From Faecalibacterium longum CLA-AA-H243 (GTDB taxonomy: Bacteria > Bacillota > Clostridia > Oscillospirales > Ruminococcaceae), in assembly GCF_020687245.1 (NCBI RefSeq), contig NZ_JAJEQG010000002.1, positions 170,919 to 234,918 of the forward strand: a stretch of DNA of 64,000 nucleotides, in the 5' to 3' direction. How positions within the stretch are numbered: the first letter of the stretch is position 1; every line of letters begins with the position of its first letter. The position numbers were made by a program, and so were the translations under genes. Shown piece by piece: positions 25,044-33,862 of this stretch. The notes under the pieces are model-generated. The model made no database searches. It was not told the origin of the DNA and saw only the letters and a list, made by a program, of their open reading frames with translations.

Positions 25044-25232
25044 ATGGCTAAGTGTGAATGCTGCGGCAAGGGTGTTACCTTCGGTATCAAGGTCTCCCAC
25101 TCTCATCGCCGTTCCAACCGTACCTGGAAGCCGAATGTCCGTCGTGTCAAGGCGGTCGTGGAGGGTTCTCCCAAGTATATCTACGCATGCTCCCGTTGCC
25201 TGCGCGCTGGCAAAGTCACCCGCGCTGTCTAA
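25044..25232 (+). CDS. rpmB: 50S ribosomal protein L28
   Basis: 62 residues, start ATG 25044 after TAGGAGGTG. MAKCECCGKGVTFG carries a CxxC. Together with ACSRCLRAGKVTRAV it makes the zinc-binding (C+) form of L28. SHSHRRSNRTWKPNVRRVK is the typical RNA-contact stretch. Single-gene transcription unit with its own promoter and terminator. Confidence 0.96.
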   Translation: MAKCECCGKGVTFGIKVSHSHRRSNRTWKPNVRRVKAVVEGSPKYIYACSRCLRAGKVTRAV

Positions 25233-25245
25233 GCTGATGCGTATT

Positions 25246-25280
25246 GCCGGTCACTTTGTCGAGTGGCCGGCTTTTTATTT
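25246..25280 (+). terminator. Terminator of rpmB
   Basis: Stem GCCGGTCAC/GTGGCCGGC, 8-base loop, then TTTTTATTTT. Confidence 0.85.
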
Positions 25281-25308
25281 TATCTCGGAACATGGGAGGA
25301 AACAAAAG

Positions 25309-25485
25309 ATGGCTCTGCCGAGCGACCCGATCATGCTTTTGAGCGTGGTCAACCTGAAACTGCGCGATTTTTACCCCAGCCTCGACGCCCTCTGCGACGA
25401 CATGGACGCCGACAAGGACGCCCTGTGCAAGGCACTTTCCGCCGTGGGCTATGCCTACGACGCGGCACGCAATCAATTCATCTGA
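25309..25485 (+). CDS. DUF4250 small protein
   Basis: 58 residues, ATG after GGGAGGAAAC. MALPSDPIMLLSVVNLKLRD and the segment YPSLDALCDDMDADKDALCK match the DUF4250 pattern common in Clostridia. Function unknown. It is followed after 16 bases by the esterase gene and likely shares its mRNA. Confidence 0.75.
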   Translation: MALPSDPIMLLSVVNLKLRDFYPSLDALCDDMDADKDALCKALSAVGYAYDAARNQFI

Positions 25486-25501
25486 CAGGAGGAGCATTTT
25501 C

Positions 25502-26260
25502 ATGATGGAAGGCACTTATTATAAGGAGTGGAGCGCGGTGCTCGACCGCGAAATGGAGTTCAAGGTCTACGGCCACGGCGGTGTGCCGGTGCTGGCACTG
25601 CCCGCCCGGGGCGGCCGCTTCTACGACTGGGAGAACAACGGGATGCCCGACGCAGCGGCCCGTCTGCTGCACGAGGGCAAAATTCAGCTCTTCTGCGCCG
25701 ACAGCATCGACGGTGAGAGCCTGCTGGCCGGCAATGAGTCTCCCCGCCGCCGGGCCGAGATGCAGGAGAAGTATTTCGTCTACCTCACCAGCGAGCTGGC
25801 CGCGCGCATCGCGGAGCTGAATACCCCCGAGAGCAAAGAGAAGCCCCTCATCTGGTGCGTGGGCGTGGACACCGGTGCCTATCAGGCCGTCCAGTGCCGC
25901 CTGCGCCGTCCCCGGACCTTTGCGGGTGCAATGGGCCTCTCCGGCCTCTACGATATGGGCCGCTTCCTCGGCAGCGCAGAGGACGACCTCGTCCTCCGCA
26001 GCAGCCCCCTCGCCGCTCTGCACAAGAACGGCATCTGCGACAAGAATGTTCTGTCCAAGGCCGAGGAGAACAGTCTGCTGCTCTGCGTGGGTCAGGGCGG
26101 CTATGAGGGCGATGCCCTCGCCGACACCCAGGCTCTGGCCGACACCCTGAGCGAAGTCGGCTTCCCCTGCCACCTCGAAGTCTGGGGCGGCGACGTCTCC
26201 CACGACTGGTACTGGTGGGGCAAGGAGTTCGGGATGTTTGCCGAGCGTCTGTTCGGCTGA
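25502..26260 (+). CDS. Alpha/beta-hydrolase fold putative esterase
   Basis: 252 residues from ATG 25502 after AGGAGGAGC. The fold of the esterase D/PF00756 type is suggested by LALPARGGRFYDWENNGM (oxyanion region), the nucleophile-elbow position in VGVDTGAYQAVQCRL, and SHDWYWW with a likely catalytic His near the end. The elbow here reads GVDTGAY, without the usual Ser. Catalysis is therefore uncertain. It is co-directional with DUF4250 and a sugar isomerase. Confidence 0.65.
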   Translation: MMEGTYYKEWSAVLDREMEFKVYGHGGVPVLALPARGGRFYDWENNGMPDAAARLLHEGKIQLFCADSIDGESLLAGNESPRRRAEMQEKYFVYLTSELAARIAELNTPESKEKPLIWCVGVDTGAYQAVQCRLRRPRTFAGAMGLSGLYDMGRFLGSAEDDLVLRSSPLAALHKNGICDKNVLSKAEENSLLLCVGQGGYEGDALADTQALADTLSEVGFPCHLEVWGGDVSHDWYWWGKEFGMFAERLFG

Positions 26261-26278
26261 GCATAAGGAGGATGCGGT

Positions 26279-27112
26279 ATGTCTGAATTCATCGTCGGCG
26301 CACGGGGCCACGATTTTGGCCGTCGCAGCGTGGAAGAACTGCTCAGCTCCATCGGGGACGCAGGGTTCCGCTGCACCCAGCTGGCCTACACCAAGGCCGT
26401 GGAGGGCGTCAAAAGCTATGCAGACGTGACCCCTGAGCTGGTGGCCGCCACCAATGCCGCCGTCCAGAAGAGCGGCGTGTCCATCGCCGTGGACGGCACC
26501 TACGTTGAGCTGAGCTATGCGGACGAGGACAAGCGCCGCGCCGAGGTGGCGAAAGCCCTGAGTCAGGTGCCGGTGGCAAAAGCTCTCCGTGCCGGCTGCA
26601 TGGGCAGCGAGACCACCAACATGGCAAAGCAGCCCACCGTCAGCCGCAGGGAAGCGCAGGAAGCACTGCTTCGCAGCCTGGGCGAGATCCTGCCCGTCTG
26701 CGAGGAGCAGGGTGTGCTCTTCGCGGTGGAGTGCGTCTACTACCACGCCATGAACACCCCCGAGGCCGTCAAGATGGTGCTGGACACCATCGCCAGCCCC
26801 AACCTGCGGGTCATCTGCGATCTGGCGAACTACGTCGGCCCCGAGAACGCCTCGGTGGACGCACAGCGCCGCCTCTGGGACAAAGTCGGCAGCTGGTACG
26901 GCGACAAGATCGTGGCCATCCACTTCAAGGGTCAGAACTTCAAGCCCGACGGCACCCTCTACTCCACCAGCCTCGAGGACTCCTGTGTGGACTACAAGGG
27001 CGGCTTCGAGATGCTGCGCACCCTGCCCCAGCCCGTCCTTCCCGTCCTGCGGGAAGAGGCTGTCCCGGCCCGCGCCGCCAGCGATATTGCGTTCATGAAG
27101 AGCTTTTTCTGA
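26279..27112 (+). CDS. Sugar phosphate isomerase/epimerase (AP endonuclease family 2 TIM barrel)
   Basis: 277 residues, start after AAGGAGG. A TIM barrel with the xylose-isomerase-like metal site: AVECVYYHAMNTPEA near 150, VICDLANYVGPENA near 180, KIVAIHFKGQNF near 212. Substrate cannot be told from sequence. Probably co-transcribed with the esterase, 18 bases upstream. Confidence 0.8.
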   Translation: MSEFIVGARGHDFGRRSVEELLSSIGDAGFRCTQLAYTKAVEGVKSYADVTPELVAATNAAVQKSGVSIAVDGTYVELSYADEDKRRAEVAKALSQVPVAKALRAGCMGSETTNMAKQPTVSRREAQEALLRSLGEILPVCEEQGVLFAVECVYYHAMNTPEAVKMVLDTIASPNLRVICDLANYVGPENASVDAQRRLWDKVGSWYGDKIVAIHFKGQNFKPDGTLYSTSLEDSCVDYKGGFEMLRTLPQPVLPVLREEAVPARAASDIAFMKSFF

Positions 27113-27130
27113 AGCTTCTGAAATAAAAAT

Positions 27131-27241
27131 AAGAGGCTGTTGGACAACCTCTCAGTCTGCTTCGCAGACCGCTCCCCTACCGAGGGGAGGTGGCACGGCG
27201 AAAGCCGTGACGGAGAGGTTGAAGCCAACGGCCTCTTTTTG
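27131..27241 (+). terminator. Long terminator stem carrying MITE-like repeat copy 4
   Basis: Outer stem AGAGGCtGTTGG/CCAACgGCCTCT followed by TTTTTG ends the plus-strand block. The stem encloses a shortened 78-base copy (27144-27221) of the ACAACCTCTC/GAGAGGTT repeat. Confidence 0.7.
27144..27221. repeat. MITE-like palindromic repeat, copy 4 (short form)
   Basis: Ends ACAACCTCTC/GAGAGGTT. It keeps CCCCTACCGAGGGG but lacks the middle third found in copies 1-3. Confidence 0.7.
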
Positions 27242-27242
27242 T

Positions 27243-28952
27243 TTAATCCGTATCGTATTCCACGCCGCCCTGCGCGGCATCCCCGCCGGCGGGCGTCCCG
27301 GTATCCGAAGGCGCTTCCGGTTCCGCCGGGGCATCGGCGGGGACATCGCCTGCGATATAGAGCACGATGGTGGTTCCCACCTCCACCATGCTCCCGGCGT
27401 CCTCGCTGGCTGACACGACGCAACCCGCCGCCTCAGAGCCGTCGTTGACCACAGTAAAGCAGGTGGCATTCAGACCCTTGGTGGCCAGCTCCTGCACGGC
27501 GCTGTCCTGCGTCTGGCCGATGATGTCGGGCATCTCCATCATCTGGGGGCCTCGGCTGACCACGAGGCTGACGGTGTCCCCCTTCTGGATGACCTCGCCC
27601 GCCTCCGGCGACTGCCGGATGATGCGGCCCTTCTCCACCGTGTCGCTGTATTCCAGCGTGACGTAGAAGAGATACTCGTCGATATAGCTGTGGTTGTTGC
27701 GCACCTCGGCGTCATAGTCGCGGCCCACGAAATTCGGCGTCAGGGTGACGTTTTCGTTCACCGGCTCACTCGCCGCCTCGCTGACGGACTCCGGAGCGAT
27801 CACTTCCGGCGGCTTCTCGCTCTGACGGCTCAGCAGACCCCAGAGGATCAGCAGGATGAGGACGCTGAGCAGAATGACGATGCCCGCCAGCAGATTTCGA
27901 ACGCTCAGCAGCTCAGCCTTCGCGGGCGCTTTCGGCTCCTGCGGCGCGGGGGCGGGCGGGTCCAGCGCTTCCATGCTGCGGGACAATTCCTCCGCATACT
28001 CCCGCTCCGAGAGGGCGCGGAAAAGCTGCTGCACCGTCTGGATGCGCTCCACCGGCTTGAGCCGGAGTCCCAGATACAGCGTTTCGGAGACGTAAGCCGG
28101 CACCGACGGCGTCACCGTGCGGGCCTTGGGGTTGGAGTCGGAGACGAGGCGCTGTGCCGCCGGGACGGGGCTCAGCCCGCAGACCATCCGGTAGAACACC
28201 GCCGCGAGGCTGTATTCGTCGGTGTAGCGGCCCTCGAACTCGGCGGTGGAATACTGCTCCGGGGCGGAATAGCCCTCGTACAGCTGCTCGTGGAGGCCGC
28301 TGCCCGCCGTGCGCAGCCCCACTGTCGCGTAGCCGGTGAGCCGGGCGCGGCCATTGTCCATGATGCGGATGTTGGCCGGGCAGATGCCCCGGTGTACGAG
28401 GCCCACCTGATGCATGGCCTCCACCCCGTTGAACACCGGTTCCAGCATGGCACAAGCCTGCTGGGGCGTCACGGTGCCGTGCTCCTCCAGCCACTTCTGG
28501 AGCGGACGGCCGCCGGGGTTCTCCATGACGGCGTAGACCGTGTTGTTCTCTTCGAAGACGTCCAGCACGGCCTCCAGGCCGTTGGCCGGGGTGATGCGCT
28601 GGATGAAGCGGTAGAGGTCGGCAAAATCCATCCGGGTGGTCTTGAACAGCACTTCGCTGCCCGGCTTCGGGCGGAGGATGCAGTCCCTCCCCCGCTCTGC
28701 CGCCAGCGTCAGGGGCATATACTCCTTGATGGTCACCCGGAAAGGGCCGTTGTTCTCCACGCCCCGGTAGAGGATGCCCTCGCCGTCCACGCTCTGGATG
28801 TCGCCCACAGTATACCGGCCTGCCAGCACAGTGCCTGCCGGAAGACTGCCCGACGGGTTGCGCCCTGCAAGTTCTCGGCCGCAATGGGGACACTGCTCCT
28901 CCCCCGCTTCCAGCTCCTGCATACAGTATGGACAAATGCGTCGTTGCTCCAT
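27243..28952 (-). CDS. Zinc-ribbon / pseudokinase / PASTA membrane protein
   Basis: 569 residues. N-terminal zinc ribbon CPYCMQELEAGEEQCPHCG (1-24). A kinase-fold domain (about 45-320) keeps the VTIKEY lysine and the YSAPEQYS segment, but the catalytic loop reads HRGICPANI (Asp replaced by Gly) and the DFG site reads TGY. A membrane helix (GIVILLSVLILLILWGLL) near 360 is followed by two PASTA repeats outside the cell. It is therefore probably an inactive sensor or scaffold related to PrkC. It lies alone, with TATAAT upstream near 28988. Confidence 0.8.
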   Translation of the reverse strand: MEQRRICPYCMQELEAGEEQCPHCGRELAGRNPSGSLPAGTVLAGRYTVGDIQSVDGEGILYRGVENNGPFRVTIKEYMPLTLAAERGRDCILRPKPGSEVLFKTTRMDFADLYRFIQRITPANGLEAVLDVFEENNTVYAVMENPGGRPLQKWLEEHGTVTPQQACAMLEPVFNGVEAMHQVGLVHRGICPANIRIMDNGRARLTGYATVGLRTAGSGLHEQLYEGYSAPEQYSTAEFEGRYTDEYSLAAVFYRMVCGLSPVPAAQRLVSDSNPKARTVTPSVPAYVSETLYLGLRLKPVERIQTVQQLFRALSEREYAEELSRSMEALDPPAPAPQEPKAPAKAELLSVRNLLAGIVILLSVLILLILWGLLSRQSEKPPEVIAPESVSEAASEPVNENVTLTPNFVGRDYDAEVRNNHSYIDEYLFYVTLEYSDTVEKGRIIRQSPEAGEVIQKGDTVSLVVSRGPQMMEMPDIIGQTQDSAVQELATKGLNATCFTVVNDGSEAAGCVVSASEDAGSMVEVGTTIVLYIAGDVPADAPAEPEAPSDTGTPAGGDAAQGGVEYDTD

Positions 28953-29106
28953 GTCGGCCCCTCCCCGTAATGTTTTGTACTGTTTATTATAGCATAGCCG
29001 ACGGGAAAATGGTACCCTACCGCCATGAACTTCAGAAGCACGGGATCATCCAGTATATCCACTCTTTTCGTTCATGCACAAGACGATGTATTTTTCAGTT
29101 TTCACA
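28953..29106. other. Promoter region of the pseudokinase gene
   Basis: AT-rich. A leftward -10 TATAAT is seen near 28988. The right end holds the tail of the decayed manA frame. Nothing else seen. Confidence 0.35.
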
Positions 29107-29111
29107 TTATT

Positions 29112-29741
29112 TCAAATATTCTTCTGCACTTTTGCAGATCTCTGCTTCGATTTTTTCAGGTTGGAGTTTTCCTGGATCTCTGCCACCAGCGCACCCGCAC
29201 CGATGGCATGGACTGTTCCGGCCTGAATGAAGAACAGATCATCCTTGTGGATGGGGACTTTTTGCAGATATTTCATCACCGTGCCGTCTGCGATCGCCCT
29301 GCGCATCTCGGCCTTTGTGCAGTTTTGCTTGAGTCCGTAGACCAGCTTCGCCTCGCGTCCGGCATCCAGCACATACCACATCTCGGTCTTGCCCAGCTGT
29401 CCGTTTTCATTTTCCTGCGCATACTCGTCTGTAGGATGGACCTGAACGGACAAATCTTTCTTGGCGTCGATGAATTTGATAAGGATGGGCAGAGTGTTTT
29501 CGCCTTTGTGCCGTTCGCCCAGATATTCTGGATGCGCTCTCAGCACCTCTGCCAGCTCCTGCCCCCCGAACTCACCGCTCACCACATAGCTTGGGCCGTC
29601 CGGATGGGTCGAACACTCCCAGGTCTCTGCCAGCGGGTCCATGTCGATGTTCTTTTCAAATTCGTCATTCAAACGGCTGCCACCCCAGAGATAATCCTTG
29701 CCGGAGGGTCGGAGCAAAAGAGGCTTGTTCTTGTTTTGCAT
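29112..29741 (-). pseudogene. manA: Mannose-6-phosphate isomerase, class I, 3'-truncated
   Basis: Start ATG 29741 after GGGAGG. Residues 1-194 match the class I enzyme: PSGKDYLWGGSRLND, IKFIDAKKDLSVQVHP (zinc ligands), GKTEMWYVLDA, FIQAGTVHAIGAGALVAEIQ. After EIQENSNL the expected second cupin half is absent and the frame ends within 15 residues, against about 315 residues in intact enzymes. One extra A in the A6 run at the junction would give a different tail (KKIEAEICKSAEEYLK, stop at 29107), like the end of another protein. A deletion fusing two genes is the simplest reading. Confidence 0.75.
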
Positions 29742-29760
29742 AGATGCCTCCCACAGCACC

Positions 29761-30420
29761 TCAGTATTCCAGTTCGAACTTCTGCTTGTCGTTGACATCA
29801 ATTTCCTTACCAAGCTGGACCTCGATCAGTTTCAGCTCCGTTTCGGCAATAACCGTATGGCGGCAGCCTGCGGACATGGTGATGACATCGCCCGCCTTCA
29901 CATTCTGCTCCATGCCGTCCACAATGGTCTTGCCCTCGCCTGCAATGACCGTCCAGACCTCGTCCCGGTGCTGGTGGCTATGGTAGTTCATCCGGTGGCC
30001 TGCATTCAGGGTCACTTTGATGGTCATGGAAGCCTTGTCGATGTCGATGACCTTGAAGCTGCCCCAGGATTTCTCGGCGAACATGACCCGGTGGTCGAGC
30101 GTGTTGACGAAGGGCTTGATGTAGCTGGACTGCTCCTTATCCGAGACCAGAATGCCCTCCGGGCTGGCAGAGACCACCACATCCTTCAGGCCCATGCAGA
30201 GGATGGGCACATCCAGCTCGTTGACCACATGGACATTCTCGCACTTCTCGTTAAACAGTGCCTCGCCCACCGCGTGGCTGTCCATTGCCTCTGTCAGAGT
30301 GTTCCAGGTACCAAGGTCTTTCCAGGTGCCTGCAAAGCGCATGACCTCGATCTCCGGCTCATGCTCGACCACCGCGTAGTCAAAGCTGATTTTATTGAGG
30401 GTGGCCCTGCACGGACACAC
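29761..30420 (-). pseudogene. manC: Mannose-1-phosphate guanylyltransferase, 5'-truncated
   Basis: Only the last part of the nucleotidyltransferase domain (ISFDYAVVEHEPEIEVM, GTWKDLGTWNTL) and the C-terminal cupin (HRMNYHSHQHRDEVWTVIAGEG) remain. The N-terminal GTP-binding half is missing: fcl stops 22 bases upstream. A chance GTG at 30420 opens the frame after AAAGG. The intact enzyme makes GDP-mannose, the substrate of gmd, so this operon seems to have lost its own supply step. Confidence 0.75.
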
Positions 30421-30441
30421 GACCCTTTCAAATCGTTTATT

Positions 30442-31386
30442 TTAACGTTCTGCACGCATCGGGTTGTTCAGGAAGTCCTCGTAGGACAGGCGCAGGCCGT
30501 CTTCCAGCTCGGTCTTGTAGGTCCAGCCCAGATTGGTGGCCTTGGACACATCCAGCAGCTTGCGGGGCGTACCGTTGGGCTTGGTGGTATCCCACTTGAT
30601 CTCGCCGGTGTAGCCCACGACCTTGGCGACCAGCTCGGTCAGCTCCTTGATGGTCAGCTCCTTGCCGGTACCGGCGTTGACCGTCTCGTTGCCGGAGTAG
30701 TTGTTCATCAGGAAGACGCACAGGTTTGCCAGATCGTCTACATATAGGAACTCACGCAGCGGAGAACCATCGCCCCAGCAGGTAACGCTGGGCAGACCCT
30801 GCTCCTTGGCCTCGTGGAAACGGCGGATGAGCGCCGGCACCACATGGCTGTGGGTGGGATGATAGTTGTCGTTAGGACCATAGAGGTTGGTGGGCATGAC
30901 GGAGATATAGTCCGTGCCATACTGGCGGTTCAGGAACTCGCAGTACTTCAGGCCGCTGATCTTAGCCAGTGCATAGGCTTCGTTGGTCTTTTCCAGTTCG
31001 CTGGTCAACAGGCAGTTTTCCTTCATGGGCTGAGGAGCCATGCGGGGGTAGATGCAGGAGGAGCCGAGGAATTCCAGCTTCTTGCAGCCGTTCTTCCATG
31101 CAGAGTGAATGGCGTTCATCTCCAGCGTCATGTTGTCATACATGAAATCAGCCAGTGCTTCCTGATTGGCCACGATGCCGCCGACCTTGGCAGCTGCCAG
31201 GAACACATACTCCGGCTTCTCCTGCGCGAAGAACTCTTCCACAGCGTCCTGACGGGTCAGGTCCAGCTCCTTGTGAGTGCGGGTGATGATATTGGTGTAG
31301 CCCTGACGCTGCAGCTCACGAACGATAGCCGAACCGACCATGCCGCGATGACCTGCAACATAAATCTTAGCATTCTTTTCCATCAT
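30442..31386 (-). CDS. fcl: GDP-L-fucose synthase
   Basis: 314 residues. Short-chain dehydrogenase/reductase with [15 protein letters not shown] near 12 (NADP site) and the catalytic [13 protein letters not shown] (Tyr-x3-Lys) near 138. Family segments [18 protein letters not shown] and [13 protein letters not shown] are present. It epimerises and reduces GDP-4-keto-6-deoxymannose to GDP-L-fucose. It follows gmd by 23 bases. Confidence 0.94.
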   Translation of the reverse strand: MMEKNAKIYVAGHRGMVGSAIVRELQRQGYTNIITRTHKELDLTRQDAVEEFFAQEKPEYVFLAAAKVGGIVANQEALADFMYDNMTLEMNAIHSAWKNGCKKLEFLGSSCIYPRMAPQPMKENCLLTSELEKTNEAYALAKISGLKYCEFLNRQYGTDYISVMPTNLYGPNDNYHPTHSHVVPALIRRFHEAKEQGLPSVTCWGDGSPLREFLYVDDLANLCVFLMNNYSGNETVNAGTGKELTIKELTELVAKVVGYTGEIKWDTTKPNGTPRKLLDVSKATNLGWTYKTELEDGLRLSYEDFLNNPMRAER

Positions 31387-31409
31387 AATAAGACTGCCTT
31401 CTTTCCAAA

Positions 31410-32459
31410 TTACAGAACTGCCTTGAGTGCCTTTTCGCGCTTTGCACGCTCACGGTCGTGCTTGGCCATGATCTCCACCAGCTGCTCGTAAGTAGTGGAC
31501 TGCGGGTTCCAGCCCAGAACGGTCTTGGCCTTGGTGGGGTCGCCCCACAGATTGTCCACATCGGTGGGACGGAACCACTGAGGATTCACACAGACCAGCA
31601 TCTTGCCGGTGGCAACATCGTAGCCCTTCTCATCAATGCCGGTGCCTTCCCAGCGGAGGGTGATGCCGTTGGCGGCAAAAGCTTTCTCGGTGAAGTCACG
31701 GACCGTGTGCTGTACGCCGGTAGCAATGACGAAGTCGTCCGGTTTCTCCTGCTGCATGATCAGCCACATGCACTCGACATAATCCTTAGCGTAGCCCCAG
31801 TCACGCAGAGAATCCATGTTGCCCAGCTCCAGATGATCCTGCAGGCCCTCGGCAATGCGGCCGGCAGCCAGCGTGATCTTGCGGGTAACGAAGTTCTCAC
31901 CGCGGCGCTCAGACTCATGGTTGAACAGAATACCGTTGACAGCGAACATGCCATAAGCATCGCGGTACTCCTTGACCATCCAGAAGCCATACTGCTTTGC
32001 AACTGCATACGGAGAATAGGGATGGAACGGAGTGGTCTCACGCTGGGGAACTTCCTCTACCTTGCCGTACAGCTCAGAGGTAGAAGCCTGATACACCTTG
32101 CAGGTCTTGGTCAGGCCGCAGACACGGACAGCCTCCAGCACACGCAGAACGCCCAATGCATCCACATCGCCGGAGTATTCGGGTGCATCGAAGGAGACTT
32201 GAACATGGCTCTGTGCAGCCAGATTGTAGATCTCATCGGGCTTGATCTCGCCTACCAGACGGATGAGGCCGGAGGAATCAGACAGGTCGCCGTCATGCAG
32301 ATGGATAGCATTTTTCTCGATCAGGTGGTCGATACGAGCGGTGTTGGAGATGGAAGCGCGGCGGACAATGCCGTGGACTTCATACCCCTTCTCCAGCAGG
32401 AACTCTGCCAGATAGGAGCCGTCCTGACCCGTGATGCCGGTGATCAGTGCTTTTTTCAT
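31410..32459 (-). CDS. gmd: GDP-mannose 4,6-dehydratase
   Basis: 349 residues from ATG 32459 after GAGAGGAAT. NADP loop [19 protein letters not shown] at 7-25, catalytic [11 protein letters not shown] near 155, and [15 protein letters not shown], all typical. It converts GDP-mannose to GDP-4-keto-6-deoxymannose, the first step towards GDP-fucose for capsule or surface glycans. First gene of the operon. Confidence 0.95.
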   Translation of the reverse strand: MKKALITGITGQDGSYLAEFLLEKGYEVHGIVRRASISNTARIDHLIEKNAIHLHDGDLSDSSGLIRLVGEIKPDEIYNLAAQSHVQVSFDAPEYSGDVDALGVLRVLEAVRVCGLTKTCKVYQASTSELYGKVEEVPQRETTPFHPYSPYAVAKQYGFWMVKEYRDAYGMFAVNGILFNHESERRGENFVTRKITLAAGRIAEGLQDHLELGNMDSLRDWGYAKDYVECMWLIMQQEKPDDFVIATGVQHTVRDFTEKAFAANGITLRWEGTGIDEKGYDVATGKMLVCVNPQWFRPTDVDNLWGDPTKAKTVLGWNPQSTTYEQLVEIMAKHDRERAKREKALKAVL

Positions 32460-32602
32460 GTGTTTTATTCCTCTCTCAAAAAATGATTTATCTTTTGATG
32501 TATTGAGTATATTTTTATCGTACAATTATATTTTATAGATTTTGGTGGCTTACCTGAAGTGCTAAAGCAGTGTTCTATTTGCACAATATTGGTTTTTGTC
32601 AA

Positions 32603-32857
32603 TCAGCTGGTCGGATTGCTTCTTAGCTCGTCCTGTTTCACTGGCACCTCACTTTGAAAGGCCAACTGCCTTTCAACAACCTTTTCCTTGATTTCAGCGT
32701 AGCCTATTGCTATTTTATCACTTTCTAGTTTATTCGCTTCCTGCTCTCGAATCGCCTTCTCGTTTGCAACAATGATTGTGTTGAAATGCTGATTCTCAAC
32801 ATAGTCATTTATACAGCCCAGACCATCATGCCGCCACTGAAAGTTTGAGGTAGACAT
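32603..32857 (-). CDS. Small hypothetical protein
   Basis: 84 residues from ATG 32857 (MSTSNFQWRHDGLG) after AGAGGTGG. Hydrophilic, with a likely helical middle (ANEKAIREQEANKLES). No family recognised. It is the first frame in the AT-rich island and may be element-borne. Confidence 0.35.
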   Translation of the reverse strand: MSTSNFQWRHDGLGCINDYVENQHFNTIIVANEKAIREQEANKLESDKIAIGYAEIKEKVVERQLAFQSEVPVKQDELRSNPTS

Positions 32858-33323
32858 TCCACCACCTCTAATTCGCCGGAAAAATAGCAACAGGGTGGAG
32901 TATAATTTTCATTTTTAGTCTTATGTAGGTACATTTTCGATTTTTCCGTTCATTTTTAGGCAAAAAGGAAAGAGCCACCGACCATCAGATCAGTAGCTCC
33001 AAGAGATTCATTTTTCTATTTAATTTTCAAAAAGCTCACTTTTTCGCTTATAAGTGATTTTATTCACTTTTCTGGGTTCATAAGTGATTATGTTCACTTA
33101 TTTCGTTTTATGTAATTATCATGGGGTGACAGAAAAACTCACTTATTTACCATTTCTATACAAGTGATTATAATCACTTTTTTATTGAGATAAGTGAGAA
33201 AAATCACTTATTCTCCTGCCCCGGCGTTTCCCTTCCTGCTGGCTGCGTTTCCGTAGCCGACTGGATTCTAACCAAGCTGGCAGCTTAATCCCCTGCTCTT
33301 TGCCTGCCTTGCCCACACGCCCC
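32858..33323. other. AT-rich intergenic region of the mobile island
   Basis: About 465 bases without a convincing gene. The middle holds the AAGTGA palindrome array listed separately. A rightward GC-rich stretch from 33215 has nothing I can name. Confidence 0.45.
33036..33209. repeat. Phased array of four AAGTGA-N6-TCACTT palindromes
   Basis: 18-base palindromes start at 33052, 33082, 33162 and 33192. The two pairs each have exactly 30-base spacing and are 110 bases apart. Single TCACTT half-sites lie at 33036 and 33139. This looks like a phased protein-binding array (repressor operators, iterons, or recombinase accessory sites) next to a recombinase module. Confidence 0.7.
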
Positions 33324-33806
33324 TCAGACAGCCCCTCTGTTGGCATTTACTGCCGAACTGGGATTGTTTTGCGATGGGCTGGCTTCTGCCTGACGTGGGG
33401 CAACTGTGGGGCTTACAGCCGCCTCCAGTATTTTTCCGTTTTCTATCGGAATCGCATCCAAAATGGGAAAACTCACAAGGTTCTGTTCCGGGAATAATTT
33501 TCCGTCCAGTCTGTATGATCTTTTCATATTCCAATGGGCATCCTGATAGATCATTCTGGAAAAGGCCACACACTTGATCTCACAGCTGTTGGTTTCATTC
33601 AGTCTTGTCACTCGATGCGCCCCTGCATTCTCTGCCTTACATGCCTGGACTGCAATCTGCCCCATCTTCCAGTTGTACAAAAATCGGTAATACGTTGGCC
33701 ATCCAAGTGCCTCCAGCATGCTGCGAAAGATAGTGATTCTTCCTTCATTCGCATTGAATGTCACTCCCAGCATCCCGGAATACCATTTTTGTTCTCTTTC
33801 CTGCAA
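33324..33806 (-). CDS. Recombinase-accessory-like protein, paralogue 3
   Basis: About 160 residues; TTG 33806 lies 8 bases after GGAGG. The core (GRITIFRSMLEALGWPTYYRFLYN, then QIAVQACKAENAGAHRV and LDGKLFPEQNLVSFPILDAIP) aligns by eye in order and spacing with the protein at 33863 and with the C-terminal part of the broken recombinase. Function unknown. The C-terminal 25 residues are Ser/Pro/Ala-rich and probably disordered. Confidence 0.55.
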   Translation of the reverse strand: MQEREQKWYSGMLGVTFNANEGRITIFRSMLEALGWPTYYRFLYNWKMGQIAVQACKAENAGAHRVTRLNETNSCEIKCVAFSRMIYQDAHWNMKRSYRLDGKLFPEQNLVSFPILDAIPIENGKILEAAVSPTVAPRQAEASPSQNNPSSAVNANRGAV

Positions 33807-33862
33807 TCTTCTCACCTCCAAAAAAGGGCGTACTTTCCCCCTTGATATTATAAAATTATTTT

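Noticed and set aside
25478..26923. 481-codon minus-strand frame opposite the esterase and sugar isomerase genes
   Set aside because: Shadow of two well-supported plus-strand genes; composition is unlike a real protein.
33036..33209. AAGTGA array considered as a CRISPR array
   Set aside because: Repeats are 18-base palindromes with 12- and 62-base gaps, no constant-length spacers and no cas genes.
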